Origin: JBJMLO01 sp045805265
GTDB lineage: Bacteria; Actinomycetota; UBA4738; JACQTL01
Assembly: GCA_045805265.1 (NCBI GenBank)
Contig: JBJMLO010000004.1
Span: 1-64,000 of the forward strand
Direction: 5' to 3'
DNA: 64,000 nt
Numbering within the stretch: the stretch's first letter is position 1; each line of letters begins with the position of its first letter. Position numbers and translations under genes: made by a program. The notes beneath the pieces were generated by a model, which saw nothing but the letters and a program-made list of their open reading frames with translations, did no database searches and was not told the DNA's origin. Positions 25,482-34,645 of this stretch are shown here, one piece after another.

Positions 25482-27545
25482 TCAGCTCCCCGCGGTCACC
25501 TTGCGACACAGCGAGAACTCGGAGGTGCTTCCGCCCGTGTTCGTCTCGGTCGCCGTGATCCGGTGGCCGACCGTCGTGCCGACGGAGAAGACGATGTCGA
25601 AGCCCCCCGTTCCCGAGGGTCCGGTGGGGAGCGTCCGCCGTCCCAGGAACCGCCTGCCCTCGCCGTGGCTCGAGGGATCGCAGGACGGGTTCGAGAAGAA
25701 CTCGACCACGAGCTTGGTCGACCGGCGACCGGACACGGCGCCCTTGACGTGCGTCACCGAGCCGTTCGACCTCGCGGACGTGACGGCCGGAAAGTTCTGG
25801 AGGTCGTTGGTTCCGAAATCCACGTCGCCGGCGTCGTTGGGGGTCACGCCGTCGTCGTCGAGATCGATCCCGAGGCCGCCGTTCGCGGAGATCGAGTTGC
25901 CGAGGAGAGAGTTCCCCGTCCCCCCGTCGATGACGACGCCGTCGGTGCCGGACACCAGCCCCGCGTTGAACGCCACGACGTTGCGTGCCCCCACGACCGT
26001 GCCGCCGACGAGGGTCTGGCTGGACCCGGTCAGGGAGATCCCGACCTCGAGGTTGGGGATCCCCGAGGCTCCCGCGGCGTTGGTCCCCACGAGGTTGCCC
26101 TGGATCACGGTGCCGGTGGCGTTGCCCACCTGGATCCCGATGGTGTTCCCGGACACCACGTTGCGGGCGGCCGGGACCGTGCCCCCGATGAGGGTGTCCG
26201 GCTGGCCGTCGATGCCGATGCCGACGGTGTTCTCCATCGCGCCGGTGCCGGCTGCGTTCGTGCCGATGAGGTTCCCCCGGATCACGTTGCCGCGGGCGGA
26301 CTCAGGCGAGCCGAAGGTGTTCTCGATGGTGATTCCCCGGGAGAAGTTCCCGGAGATCACGTTGCCGGTGATCAGGTTCTTTCGGCCGCCGTTGATGTGC
26401 ACGCCGTTGGTATTGGGCAGCGCTCCCATCCCGGTGATGTCGGTCCCGATGAAATTCCCCTGGATCACCTGATGGTGGTCGAACTGCTTCAGGTCCATCC
26501 CCACGCCGTCGTCCGTGTTGCCGGAGATGACGTTGCGCGCGGCGGCGGTGGTGCCGCCGACGAGGTTGTTCACCGGGTAGCTGTCGAAGTGGACGCCGTC
26601 CTCCCCGTTCGGGACAACGCCCATGCCCGAGGCGTTGGTGCCGATCAGGTTGCCCTGCACGACGTTCCCCGACGTGCTGGTGCCCTCGGCGAAGTCGCTG
26701 ATCTCAATCCCGTTCTCAGTATTGCCCGAGATGAGGTTCCGTGCTCCCGGCGTCGTCCCCCCGATCACGTTCGACGACCCGTCCTGGAGCAGGATCCCGT
26801 CGCCTCCGTTTGGAAGGTCGGCCGTGCCGGCAGCGTTCGTGCCGATGCGGTTGCCCTGGATGAGGTTGCCGTTGCTGATGGCGATCGAGATCCCGTCGGC
26901 CGTGTTGCCGGAGATGAGGTTCCGCTCGCTCTGCGTGGTCCCGCCCACCACGTCGTCGCCGGTGCCTTCCGTGGGTCCTCCCAGCGCGAAGCCGCTGATA
27001 AAGATGCCGAACTCGTTGGGCTCCGCGGTCGTTCCGCTCGGATCGGTCCCGATGCGACACCCGATGATGCGCGTGCCACCGTGCCCGAAGACATGGATCC
27101 CGCTCTGGCCGAAGTCGTTGATCACCATGTCCGAGACGAGGCTATGGCCTCCGGAGACCGCGAGCCCGCTCGCGAGCGAGTCCGCGTTCGTCCCGTCCAG
27201 CTCGACCCGCGTGGCCCCGCCACTCGACCCGTCGATGATGACGGGCTTCGTGATCTCGGGCAGGGCCGAGGCCGTGGTTGCCCCGACCAAGATGGTGGGC
27301 ACGCCGGAGCCGAGGTCGAAGTCGATGGTGTCCTTCGCGGTGGTGGCGTTGGCGGCCTCGATGGCCTCCCGCAGCGTGCAGTCCCCGGGCGACGGCTCGC
27401 ACCCGTCGGCGTCGGTGTCGTCCATCGTGGAGTTGACGGTGAACGTGGCGGCGGAGGCGGTCGGGGCCAGCGTGACCAGGAAAGCGGCCCCCATCAGGAT
27501 CGTGAGCAGCATCGACATGGCCGGTCGGACGGCAGATCCCCGCAT
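25482..27545 (-). CDS. secreted right-handed beta-helix protein (CSLREAI type)
   Basis: 687 residues. The signal peptide ends near APTASA-AT. The CTLREAIEAAN segment is the typical N-cap of this secreted beta-helix group, followed by about ten rungs built on IQGNLIGTNAAGT and RNVISGNT, each roughly 40-60 residues, and a C-terminal beta domain (VVEFFSNPSCD, HRITATETNTGGSTSEFS). ATG 27545 follows GGGGGAAGCC. It differs in repeat type from the cassette proteins and lies outside the tRNA-bounded array, on the opposite strand, so it was probably acquired independently. Role unknown; surface attachment is plausible. Confidence 0.8.
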   Translation of the reverse strand: MRGSAVRPAMSMLLTILMGAAFLVTLAPTASAATFTVNSTMDDTDADGCEPSPGDCTLREAIEAANATTAKDTIDFDLGSGVPTILVGATTASALPEITKPVIIDGSSGGATRVELDGTNADSLASGLAVSGGHSLVSDMVINDFGQSGIHVFGHGGTRIIGCRIGTDPSGTTAEPNEFGIFISGFALGGPTEGTGDDVVGGTTQSERNLISGNTADGISIAISNGNLIQGNRIGTNAAGTADLPNGGDGILLQDGSSNVIGGTTPGARNLISGNTENGIEISDFAEGTSTSGNVVQGNLIGTNASGMGVVPNGEDGVHFDSYPVNNLVGGTTAAARNVISGNTDDGVGMDLKQFDHHQVIQGNFIGTDITGMGALPNTNGVHINGGRKNLITGNVISGNFSRGITIENTFGSPESARGNVIRGNLIGTNAAGTGAMENTVGIGIDGQPDTLIGGTVPAARNVVSGNTIGIQVGNATGTVIQGNLVGTNAAGASGIPNLEVGISLTGSSQTLVGGTVVGARNVVAFNAGLVSGTDGVVIDGGTGNSLLGNSISANGGLGIDLDDDGVTPNDAGDVDFGTNDLQNFPAVTSARSNGSVTHVKGAVSGRRSTKLVVEFFSNPSCDPSSHGEGRRFLGRRTLPTGPSGTGGFDIVFSVGTTVGHRITATETNTGGSTSEFSLCRKVTAGS

Positions 27546-27673
27546 GGCTTCCCCCACGTCGAAGGTTTCGATCCCCTGGAGGGACAATCTCTAGGAGAAG
27601 CGGTGCTCGCTGTCAATGCCCCAATCGGCGGGGTGTAGCGTCGTCCAAGAACGGCAGCCGATGAAGAGGGAAA

Positions 27674-27949
27674 TGGCTCCTCGTCACCGGGCTCCTCGGG
27701 CTGGCCGCCGCGATCGGGGCGCTGGGGTTCTCGACGAGCGGGATCGGGTTCGCGGTGCTGCTGGGGCTCGGCGGCGTGGCGTCGGGCGTCGCCGGGGTCA
27801 GCCGGCCGGCCATGCTCGCCGACGTCACGCCCGAGGACGGTCGGCGATCGCCGTGGCCGCGTACCGGTTCTGCGGCGACCTCCGGTTCGTGCTCGGTCCT
27901 GTCCTCGCGGGTCTGACCGCGCAGGCGGCGGGGTTCCGCCTGCCCAGGA
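27674..27949 (+). pseudogene. MFS transporter C-terminal remnant, frameshifted
   Basis: The first part reads WLLVTGLLGLAAAIGALGF, then more hydrophobic sequence ending GVSRPAMLADVTPEDG. Near 27840 the frame must shift to continue as SAIAVAAYRFCGDLRF and VLGPVLAGLTAQAAGF, a familiar late-helix motif of major facilitator transporters. No start, no N-terminal helices and the internal frameshift show that it is dead. The rest of the 555-bp gap 27546-28100 holds nothing else. Confidence 0.65.
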
Positions 27950-28100
27950 ACGTGTCCCCCCTGAAGCCCTTCCGGGGACCCGCACTATCAAGGCCCCTTC
28001 GGGTGTGATCGCGACTGGCATGGGGAAAGAGTTATCCGCACGGAACCCGCCGGATCGTCGAACGGCGGGTGATGCGCCCCTTTTCGCCAGGGAGGTCAGC

Positions 28101-28394
28101 TTGCCGGAGGAGCCGGCTTCGAGACCGCTGAGGGGGCGAGAAGCTGCTCGGCGCGGCGGCCGCCGCGGGCACGCTCATCCGGCCTGGTACCTCCTCCTCG
28201 TGGTCCCGTTCGTCGCGGTCCTGATCCCCGGGATCTACGCTCGTGAGTCCCCCGCGCTCTGGGGTATCCCCTTCTTCTACTGGTACCTGTTCGCCTGGAT
28301 CGTGCTGGCCGCGGTCCTTATCGCGGTCGTCTACCGGATGACCACACCGCGAGAGCGGTCGATCCGCGGGCGCGGAGAGGCGGGTGCTCGCTGA
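28101..28394 (+). CDS. DUF3311-type small membrane subunit of SSS symporter
   Basis: 97 residues with two membrane helices (WYLLLVVPFVAVLIPGIYAR and YWYLFAWIVLAAVLIAVVY) separated by SPALWGIPFF, the DUF3311 pattern. GGGAGG lies 6 nt before TTG 28101; a GTG at 28005 would add 32 non-conserved residues. Its stop shares one base with the start of the symporter gene (TGATG). DUF3311 proteins are routinely encoded directly before monocarboxylate-type sodium symporters and are thought to be partner subunits. Confidence 0.75.
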   Translation: MPEEPASRPLRGREAARRGGRRGHAHPAWYLLLVVPFVAVLIPGIYARESPALWGIPFFYWYLFAWIVLAAVLIAVVYRMTTPRERSIRGRGEAGAR

Positions 28395-30010
28395 TGCTGG
28401 CGAAGGTGCTTCCGCTCGAAATGGGCATCTTCGCGGCACTGTTCCTGGCCGTGGCCGTGCTCGGCTTCGCGGCAGCCCGGTGGCGGAAGGCGGCCTCGCT
28501 CGCGCATCTGGACGAATGGGGGCTGGGCGGTCGCAGGTTCGGGACCTTCGTCACGTGGTTCCTGCTGGGTGGGGACCTCTACACCGCGTACACCTTCATC
28601 GCGGTCCCGGGCTTGGTCTATGGGCTGGGCCAGATCGGGTTCTTCGCGGTCCCCTACACGATCGTGGTGTATCCACTGGTCTTCCTGATCATGCCCCGGC
28701 TGTGGTCGGTGGCCCACCGCCACGGCGCAGTCACGCCGGCGGACTTCATCAAGACGCGGTACGGATCGTCCAGCCTGGCGCTGGCCATCGCGGTCACGGG
28801 CATCGTGGCCACGATGCCGTACATCGCGCTGCAGCTGGTGGGCATCCAGTCGGTCTTGCAGAGCATGGGGCTCTCCGGCACCGGATGGGAGAAGGACATC
28901 CCGCTCATCGTGGCGTTCGGGATCCTCGCCGCGTATACGTACTCGTCGGGCCTGCGCGCGCCCGCGCTGATCTCGTTCGTCAAAGACACGTTGATCTATG
29001 TGGTCGTCCTCGTCGCCGTGATCTACATCCCGATCCGGCTTGGCGGCTTCACTCACATCTTCGATGTGGCACGGACCCATTTCTCGCAGCCGGATGTGCA
29101 GAAGGCCGGGGGCGCTTTCATCACACCGCCCAGCGGACAGACCGCGTTCTGGACGCTGGCGCTCGGCTCGGCCTTCGCGCTCTTCATGTACCCCCACTCG
29201 ATCACGGGCGTGCTGGCGAGCAAAAACCGCAACGTGATCCGTCGGAACGCGGCCCTGCTTCCGGCATACACGTTCCTGCTGGGACTGATCGCGCTGCTCG
29301 GGTACATGGCGATCGCTGCGGGCGTGAAGGTGGACAACAGCAACCTCGCCGTTCCCACGCTGTTCCAGCAGATGTTCCCGCAATGGTTCGTCGGAGTGGC
29401 CTTCTCCGCCATCGCCATCGGTGCGCTGGTCCCGGCCGCCATCATGTCCATCGCGGCCGCCAACCTGTTCACCCGGAACATCTGGGTTCAGTTCATCGAA
29501 CGGGACGCGACACCGGCCCGGGAGGCGGCGGTGGCCAAGATCGTGTCCCTGCTGGTGAAGGTGGGCGCCGTCACGTTCGTGTTGCTCCTCAACCCCCAGT
29601 TCTCGCTCGACCTCCAGCTGCTCGGTGGTGTCTTCATCCTGCAGACGTTCCCCGCGATCGTGTTCGGTCTGTACACGCGGGTCTTCCACCCCTGGGCGCT
29701 CCTGCTGGGCTGGCTGGCCGGCCTGGTCGCCGGGACATGGATGGCCTACTCGGTGCCGAACCCGGCGAAGGGGCAGGCCCACTTCGGCGGCTCGGTCTAC
29801 GAGTGGAACTTCCTCGGCCTGCACTTCAGCGCGTACCACGGGCTCATCGCACTGTGCATCAACGTGGCCGTGGTGCTCGTGGCGGGCGGCATCCTCGCGC
29901 TGGTGCGGGTCCCCCGGGGCGAGGACCGCACCCAGCCCGAAGATTTCGAGGCCGAGACGGCTCCCGAGCTGCCTCCCCCGGTCGGGGTCGACTCGGCGGC
30001 CGCCGCCTGA
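28394..30010 (+). CDS. sodium:solute symporter (SSS family, MctP-like)
   Basis: 538 residues with about 13 hydrophobic helices, starting LPLEMGIFAALFLAVAVLGF and including the SSS signature region (LDEWGLGGRRFGTFVTWFLL, GDLYTAYTFIAVPGL). It is predicted to couple inward Na+ (or H+) flow to uptake of a small organic acid; pairing with a DUF3311 gene points to monocarboxylates such as lactate or pyruvate. Translationally coupled to the upstream gene. No catabolic gene is adjacent to reveal the substrate. Confidence 0.82.
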   Translation: MLAKVLPLEMGIFAALFLAVAVLGFAAARWRKAASLAHLDEWGLGGRRFGTFVTWFLLGGDLYTAYTFIAVPGLVYGLGQIGFFAVPYTIVVYPLVFLIMPRLWSVAHRHGAVTPADFIKTRYGSSSLALAIAVTGIVATMPYIALQLVGIQSVLQSMGLSGTGWEKDIPLIVAFGILAAYTYSSGLRAPALISFVKDTLIYVVVLVAVIYIPIRLGGFTHIFDVARTHFSQPDVQKAGGAFITPPSGQTAFWTLALGSAFALFMYPHSITGVLASKNRNVIRRNAALLPAYTFLLGLIALLGYMAIAAGVKVDNSNLAVPTLFQQMFPQWFVGVAFSAIAIGALVPAAIMSIAAANLFTRNIWVQFIERDATPAREAAVAKIVSLLVKVGAVTFVLLLNPQFSLDLQLLGGVFILQTFPAIVFGLYTRVFHPWALLLGWLAGLVAGTWMAYSVPNPAKGQAHFGGSVYEWNFLGLHFSAYHGLIALCINVAVVLVAGGILALVRVPRGEDRTQPEDFEAETAPELPPPVGVDSAAAA

Positions 30011-30084
30011 TCTCGCCGGGCTCGACGGGTCGAACATCGAGGCCGTCCGCGAGCCAGCGGCATTGCGTCTGGGGTTCTGACCTC

Positions 30085-30148
30085 GACCGGAATCGGTCAA
30101 ACTGGAGTGCAGGGGGATCGGCGTCAGGTGACGGTTCCGGTTTGACCG
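30085..30148. promoter_or_regulatory. nested inverted repeats upstream of BNR-repeat gene
   Basis: GACCG-GAAT-CGGTC (30085-30098) overlaps CGGTCAAACTGG (30094-30105), which is repeated inverted with one mismatch as CCGGTTTGACCG (30137-30148). It lies between the symporter stop and the secreted BNR gene, so it could be an operator pair or a terminator stem; there is no T-tract. Confidence 0.35.
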
Positions 30149-30215
30149 CACCACGTTCCCCGATATCGACTACTCCGGGCCGGAACGGCTCCCAGCGGTC
30201 ACGAGGAGGTCCCGG

Positions 30216-31571
30216 ATGCGCGCTCGAACCCACGCCGCCATGGCGGTCGCCCTTTCGCTCACCCTTGCGGCGCTCGTCACCATGCCCGCGGCCGCGGCCG
30301 CGCGGTTCGCGGACGAGCGTCCCGCCGGCTACGACATCAACCCCAAGCATCAGAGCAACTGGGAGCCGACGGTCGCCGTGGATCCGAACCACCCGGCTCG
30401 GGTCTATCAGCTGATCACCGGGATCAACGCTCGTGCCTGCACGGGGAACTGTCCCGGCACGAGCGTCCTCTTCCGGCGCTCGACGAACGGCGGCGCGACG
30501 TACGGCCCCGAGACCTTCGTGTGCGTCGAGGCCTGCAAGACGGTCGGGTGGCAGTTCGACCCGCAGATCCGTGTGGCGACCGACACCAACCCCGCATGCT
30601 CGTGCGGGACGATCTACGTCGCCTTCCTGGACCAGTTCGATCCCGGCGTTCAGCTGTTCACGTCCCATGACGGCGGATCCACCTGGAGCCCACCGGTCAC
30701 CATGAACGGCGGCCTCACCTACATGGACAAGCCGATCCTGGTCATCTCGCCCTCCGGCCGGGACGTCTACGTGGCGTTCAACGACAAGTTCGACAACATG
30801 GTCGTCGCCTCCCACGACCACGGGCGCTCCTTCCTGCCGCCGCAAAAGGTCAACGACGACCACCTGTGGTGGTATGCGACGGGCGGCTCGATCGCGCCGA
30901 ACGGCGACGCGTATTTCGCCTTTGACGGCGAGACCAGCCTGTCCGGCCACGGACACGACTTCGACGGTCCGGTCGAGCTCGCGTTGCTCCGGTGTTCCCC
31001 CTCCGCCACGACGTCGTGCGGCGACCCGACCGTCACCTCGTTCGGCGTCTCCGCCGCACCTCCTCCGTGTCCGGTTCCGGGGTGTTACGCCGACTACTTC
31101 GCGGCGACCAGCTCGATCGCGGTCGACCCCGCCGGGCACATGGTCTTCGCCTACACGTTCTCGAGCGAACCGAACGGGCCGAAGTCCCTGTACGTCCGGA
31201 CCTCGGACGACGGCGCGCACTGGAACTCGAGTGTCCTCGTGAACTCCCGAGGCGACAGCAGCTTCCCGGACATCGAGGCGGGGCCGACCGCGGGGGATGT
31301 GCGGCTCGCCTGGCAGGACAACCGCACCGGGAGGTTCAACACCTGGTATGCCCGCAGCACGACCGGCGGAGCGAGCTGGGGCCCCCAGGTCCGGCTGTCG
31401 AACCTCGGATCGGGCGCGCCGTACAAGTCCGCGGACGGCTACGTCTTCACCGATGGCGATTACTTCGGCATGGCCGTGAGCTCGACCGGGGTCGCCCACG
31501 TGATCTGGGGCGAGGCGGACGGCTCGTCCCTCTACTGCTGCGGCGACGTCTGGTACACGAAGGGGTCGTAG
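30216..31571 (+). CDS. secreted BNR/Asp-box repeat protein (sialidase-like propeller)
   Basis: 451 residues. Signal peptide MRARTHAAMAVALSLTLAAL, cut after the AAAAA stretch. At least five Asp-box or related loops (STNGGATYG, SHDGGSTWS, SHDHGRSF, TSDDGAHWN, STTGGASWG) define a six-bladed beta-propeller like sialidases. The usual sialidase catalytic Arg triad cannot be assigned with confidence, so sugar binding or hydrolysis is open. Four Cys occur in pairs (CTGNC, CVEAC), fitting an exported disulphide protein. GAGGAGG precedes ATG 30216. Monocistronic. Confidence 0.75.
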   Translation: MRARTHAAMAVALSLTLAALVTMPAAAAARFADERPAGYDINPKHQSNWEPTVAVDPNHPARVYQLITGINARACTGNCPGTSVLFRRSTNGGATYGPETFVCVEACKTVGWQFDPQIRVATDTNPACSCGTIYVAFLDQFDPGVQLFTSHDGGSTWSPPVTMNGGLTYMDKPILVISPSGRDVYVAFNDKFDNMVVASHDHGRSFLPPQKVNDDHLWWYATGGSIAPNGDAYFAFDGETSLSGHGHDFDGPVELALLRCSPSATTSCGDPTVTSFGVSAAPPPCPVPGCYADYFAATSSIAVDPAGHMVFAYTFSSEPNGPKSLYVRTSDDGAHWNSSVLVNSRGDSSFPDIEAGPTAGDVRLAWQDNRTGRFNTWYARSTTGGASWGPQVRLSNLGSGAPYKSADGYVFTDGDYFGMAVSSTGVAHVIWGEADGSSLYCCGDVWYTKGS

Positions 31572-31608
31572 AGACCTCGAACGCCCTTGGGCGGAGCCGT
31601 CGACGCGC

Positions 31609-32772
31609 CTACGCGGGGGCCGTGGCGGGAACTCGCTTCTGGGGATCGATGAACGGCATCCGCGTCACGGTCGCCGTGCCCTCGCCATCGGGGGTCTCGA
31701 CCCGGAGCACGGCCCCCGGTTCCGCGCGCTCGATCGGGACCCACGCGTAGCCGATGTTGCGCTCGAGGCGGGGCGAGAAGATCGCGTCGGTCACCCGCCC
31801 GACCGCGCGGCCGTCCTCGGTGACCGGCCAGGGATGCGTCAGCTCCCATTCGAGCGGCCCGCCCGACAGCTCCACGCCGACGAGCTTCCGCCGCACCCCC
31901 TCGTCGGAGATCCGGCGCAGGGCGCCCTTGCCGATGAAGTCGGCCTTCTGGTCGAGATCCACCAGGTGCTCCATCCCCGTGACCTCCAGCGGGTTGTTCT
32001 CCAGCGTGAAGTCCGAGCCGTAGTTGAAGATCCCCGCCTCGATGCGCCGGGCTTCGCAGGGGGCGATCGGCCGGATCTCGTGGGGCCGTCCGGCGTCCAT
32101 CACACGCTCCCACAACTCGTCCCCGCGGCTCGAGTCGCGGAGGTAGATCTCGAACCCGACCTCGCCGGTCCACCCGGTGCGGCTGACGACCACGGGCATC
32201 CCGTCGAGCTCAGTTTCCGTGCAGAAGTAGTACCGGAGGCCGGTGACCTGATCGCCGAACAGCGCCTGCATGACGTCGCGCGACTGCGGGCCCTGGATCT
32301 GGATCGGCCACACGTCGGGCTCCCGGATCTCGACGTCCATGTCAGAACCGTGCGCGACGCCCTTCGCCCACAGCAGGACGTCGCTGTCGGCGATCGAAAG
32401 CCAGAAGTGATCCGCGGCCAGCCGGAGGAGGACCGGGTCGTTCACGATCCCACCGCGCTCGTCGATGATCGGCGCGTACTTGCACTGGCCGACCACACAC
32501 GTCGTCAGGTCGCGGCACGTCAGCATGTTGGTGAAGTCGAGGGCGTCCGGGCCGGTGATCTCGACCTGTCGCTCCACGCCCACGTCCCAGATGGTGACCT
32601 TTTGAAGCAGGTGCCAGTACTCGGTGACGGGATCGTCGTAATACGCCGGCAGGTAGGTGTGGTTGTAGATGTCGAACGCGGTGCACCCGTAGCGGAGCGT
32701 CGCATCGAAGTATGGCGACCGTCGGTACCAGGGGCCGAAGTAGAGCGTGGTCGCCGTGGGCGTCCCGGTCAT
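31609..32772 (-). CDS. DmdA-like tetrahydrofolate-dependent methyltransferase/demethylase
   Basis: 387 residues of the glycine cleavage T-protein fold. Segments YWHLLQKVTIWDVGVERQVE, TCRDLT, YAPIIDERGGIVNDPV, FWLSIADSDVLLW and RTGWTGEVGFEIYL follow the pattern of dimethylsulfoniopropionate demethylase (DmdA) more closely than GcvT. Family knowledge: such enzymes pass a methyl group from a substrate to tetrahydrofolate. DMSP itself is mainly marine, so here the substrate may be another methylated S- or N-compound. GGAGGAGG is 7 nt before ATG 32772. No partner genes (dmdB/C/D or gcvH) adjoin it; it converges on the BNR gene. Confidence 0.75.
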   Translation of the reverse strand: MTGTPTATTLYFGPWYRRSPYFDATLRYGCTAFDIYNHTYLPAYYDDPVTEYWHLLQKVTIWDVGVERQVEITGPDALDFTNMLTCRDLTTCVVGQCKYAPIIDERGGIVNDPVLLRLAADHFWLSIADSDVLLWAKGVAHGSDMDVEIREPDVWPIQIQGPQSRDVMQALFGDQVTGLRYYFCTETELDGMPVVVSRTGWTGEVGFEIYLRDSSRGDELWERVMDAGRPHEIRPIAPCEARRIEAGIFNYGSDFTLENNPLEVTGMEHLVDLDQKADFIGKGALRRISDEGVRRKLVGVELSGGPLEWELTHPWPVTEDGRAVGRVTDAIFSPRLERNIGYAWVPIERAEPGAVLRVETPDGEGTATVTRMPFIDPQKRVPATAPA

Positions 32773-32970
32773 GATCAGCCTCCTCCCGCAGGGGACTCGG
32801 GCGTCATTGAATCATTGTTCAGCGCGCGTGGCTCGCGGCCACGCAACTCGCCCGCGGCCGGGCTTCCCGCACACGCGCCGAGCGGCTCCTCCTATCGCCA
32901 CGTGCAACGCTGTTGCCGTTCGCGGGACCGTGGGAGCATTCGTGCCTTCGACGGGACAGGGAGGGTGAAC

Positions 32971-34551
32971 ATGCGGATCCGTGCGGCGGGGCTCGTGGTG
33001 GCGATGGTGGGGCTGGTGACGGCGATCGCTGCGTTGCCTGCCGTGGGCGCCGGCCGGCCGAGCGCTCGGACCACGACCCCTCGCATCGAATCGGACTTCA
33101 ATGGCGACGGGTTCGCCGACCTCGCCATCGGCATCCCGGGGGCCACGGCCGGTAGTGTGGCCAATTCCGGTGCCGTCCATGTCCTGTACGGCTCGTCCAC
33201 CGGCCTCTCCAGCACCGACGCTCAGCGCTTCACGCAGGCCGATCCCGGCGTGCCCGGCGACCCGGCCGGCGGCGCATTCGGAACCAGGCTCGCGACGGGA
33301 GACTTCGACGGGGACGGATTCGCCGACCTGGCGGTCGCCGCTCCGTTCCAGCCCGTCGGCGGGCACAACGGTGCCGGCACGGTCACCGTGCTCTACGGCT
33401 CCTCGATCGGCCTCTCGACCGCCGGAAGCCAGCTGTGGAACGGGAACTCGGCGGGGCTGCCGGGCGTCGCCCACTCGAACGACGTCCTGGGATTCGCCCT
33501 GACCGCCTCGAATTTCGGGAACGGGGCGCAGGACGACCTCGCGATCGCCGAACCGGACCGTGACGTGAGCGGCGTGAACGGGGCCGGCGCCGTGCTCGTG
33601 CTCTACGGGTCCGCCTCGGGCCTCAGAGCCCTGCACTCCCAGGTCTGGACGGAGTCCTCCTCCGGGTTCCCGGGTGTGCCCACCTTCAACGACGGCATCG
33701 GGCAGGCGCTCGCGTCGGGGAACGTCGGGAGGAGCGCCCAGGTCGATCTCGCCATCGGGGCCGCGTTCAAGCGGCACAACGGACACCCGTCGGCCGGAGA
33801 GGTCTTCGTGCTGTACGGCGGACTCCACGGCCTCTCCACGACCGGCGTCCAGGCGTTCACGGAGGAATCCCTGCACGTCCCCGGCGGGAGCGCCGACAAC
33901 GACCGTTTCGGGTCTGCGGTGGCGATCGGCGACTTCGGCCGCGGCACGACCGGGGACCTGGCCATCGGCGTGAACGGCCGGACCGTGAACAGCCAGTTCC
34001 AGTCGGGCCTCGTTCGAGTCCTGTACGGGACCACGAGCGGGCTGTCGACGACCGGAATCCAGTCGTTCTCGCAGGGCGACAGCGGAACCGGAACCACCGA
34101 GGCCGGCGACCAGTTCGGCGCGGTCATGGTGGCGGCCAACTTCGGGCGCGGCTCACAGGACGACCTGGCCATCGGTGTGCCCGCAGAGGCGGTCGGGAGC
34201 GCGACCGACGCCGGCTCGGTCTCGATCGTGTACGGCTCGTCCTCGGGCCTGACGTTCTCGGGGGCGCAGGGATTCACCCAGCCTGACCTCAACGTGGGCG
34301 TGGCCGAGACCGGGGACGTCTTCGGCGCGGCGCTGTACGCCTCGAACTTCGGGAACGGACCCCAGGCCGACCTCGCCATCGGGGTCCCCGACGAGGACAT
34401 CGGTTCCGTCCAGGACGCGGGGGCAGCCGACGTCGCGTTCGGATCGGGCTCCGGGGTCGTTGCGACGAACAGCGAGGGATGGAGCGAGGACAACGCCGGT
34501 GCCGGTGAAGCGGCGACGGCCGGCAACAGGTTCGGATCCGCCGTCGGGTAG
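32971..34551 (+). CDS. secreted FG-GAP repeat protein (integrin-alpha-like propeller)
   Basis: 526 residues. Signal peptide MRIRAAGLVVAMVGLVTAIA. Seven FG-GAP repeats, each with a DLAIG-type strand; the first two carry good Ca2+ loops (DFNGDGFADLAIG and DFDGDGFADLAV), while later ones have lost the loop aspartates (NGAQDDLAIA, RSAQVDLAIG). Seven copies fit one seven-bladed propeller. GGGAGG is 7 nt before ATG 32971. It is a predicted extracellular binding protein of unknown ligand. Confidence 0.8.
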   Translation: MRIRAAGLVVAMVGLVTAIAALPAVGAGRPSARTTTPRIESDFNGDGFADLAIGIPGATAGSVANSGAVHVLYGSSTGLSSTDAQRFTQADPGVPGDPAGGAFGTRLATGDFDGDGFADLAVAAPFQPVGGHNGAGTVTVLYGSSIGLSTAGSQLWNGNSAGLPGVAHSNDVLGFALTASNFGNGAQDDLAIAEPDRDVSGVNGAGAVLVLYGSASGLRALHSQVWTESSSGFPGVPTFNDGIGQALASGNVGRSAQVDLAIGAAFKRHNGHPSAGEVFVLYGGLHGLSTTGVQAFTEESLHVPGGSADNDRFGSAVAIGDFGRGTTGDLAIGVNGRTVNSQFQSGLVRVLYGTTSGLSTTGIQSFSQGDSGTGTTEAGDQFGAVMVAANFGRGSQDDLAIGVPAEAVGSATDAGSVSIVYGSSSGLTFSGAQGFTQPDLNVGVAETGDVFGAALYASNFGNGPQADLAIGVPDEDIGSVQDAGAADVAFGSGSGVVATNSEGWSEDNAGAGEAATAGNRFGSAVG

Positions 34552-34634
34552 CGACGCGGCGCCGAGCGGTCTGCCGGGAAGCTGCCCGTCGTCCCCGGAG
34601 CGCACGAGCAGGCCGATCGGCATCCGTCCCTTCG

Positions 34635-34645
34635 TAGAATCAGGC
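34635..34645 (+). promoter_or_regulatory. -10 hexamer for a leaderless lipoprotein gene
   Basis: TAGAAT (34635-34640) is 5 nt before GTG 34646 with no Shine-Dalgarno sequence, so transcription should begin at or next to the start codon. Confidence 0.5.
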
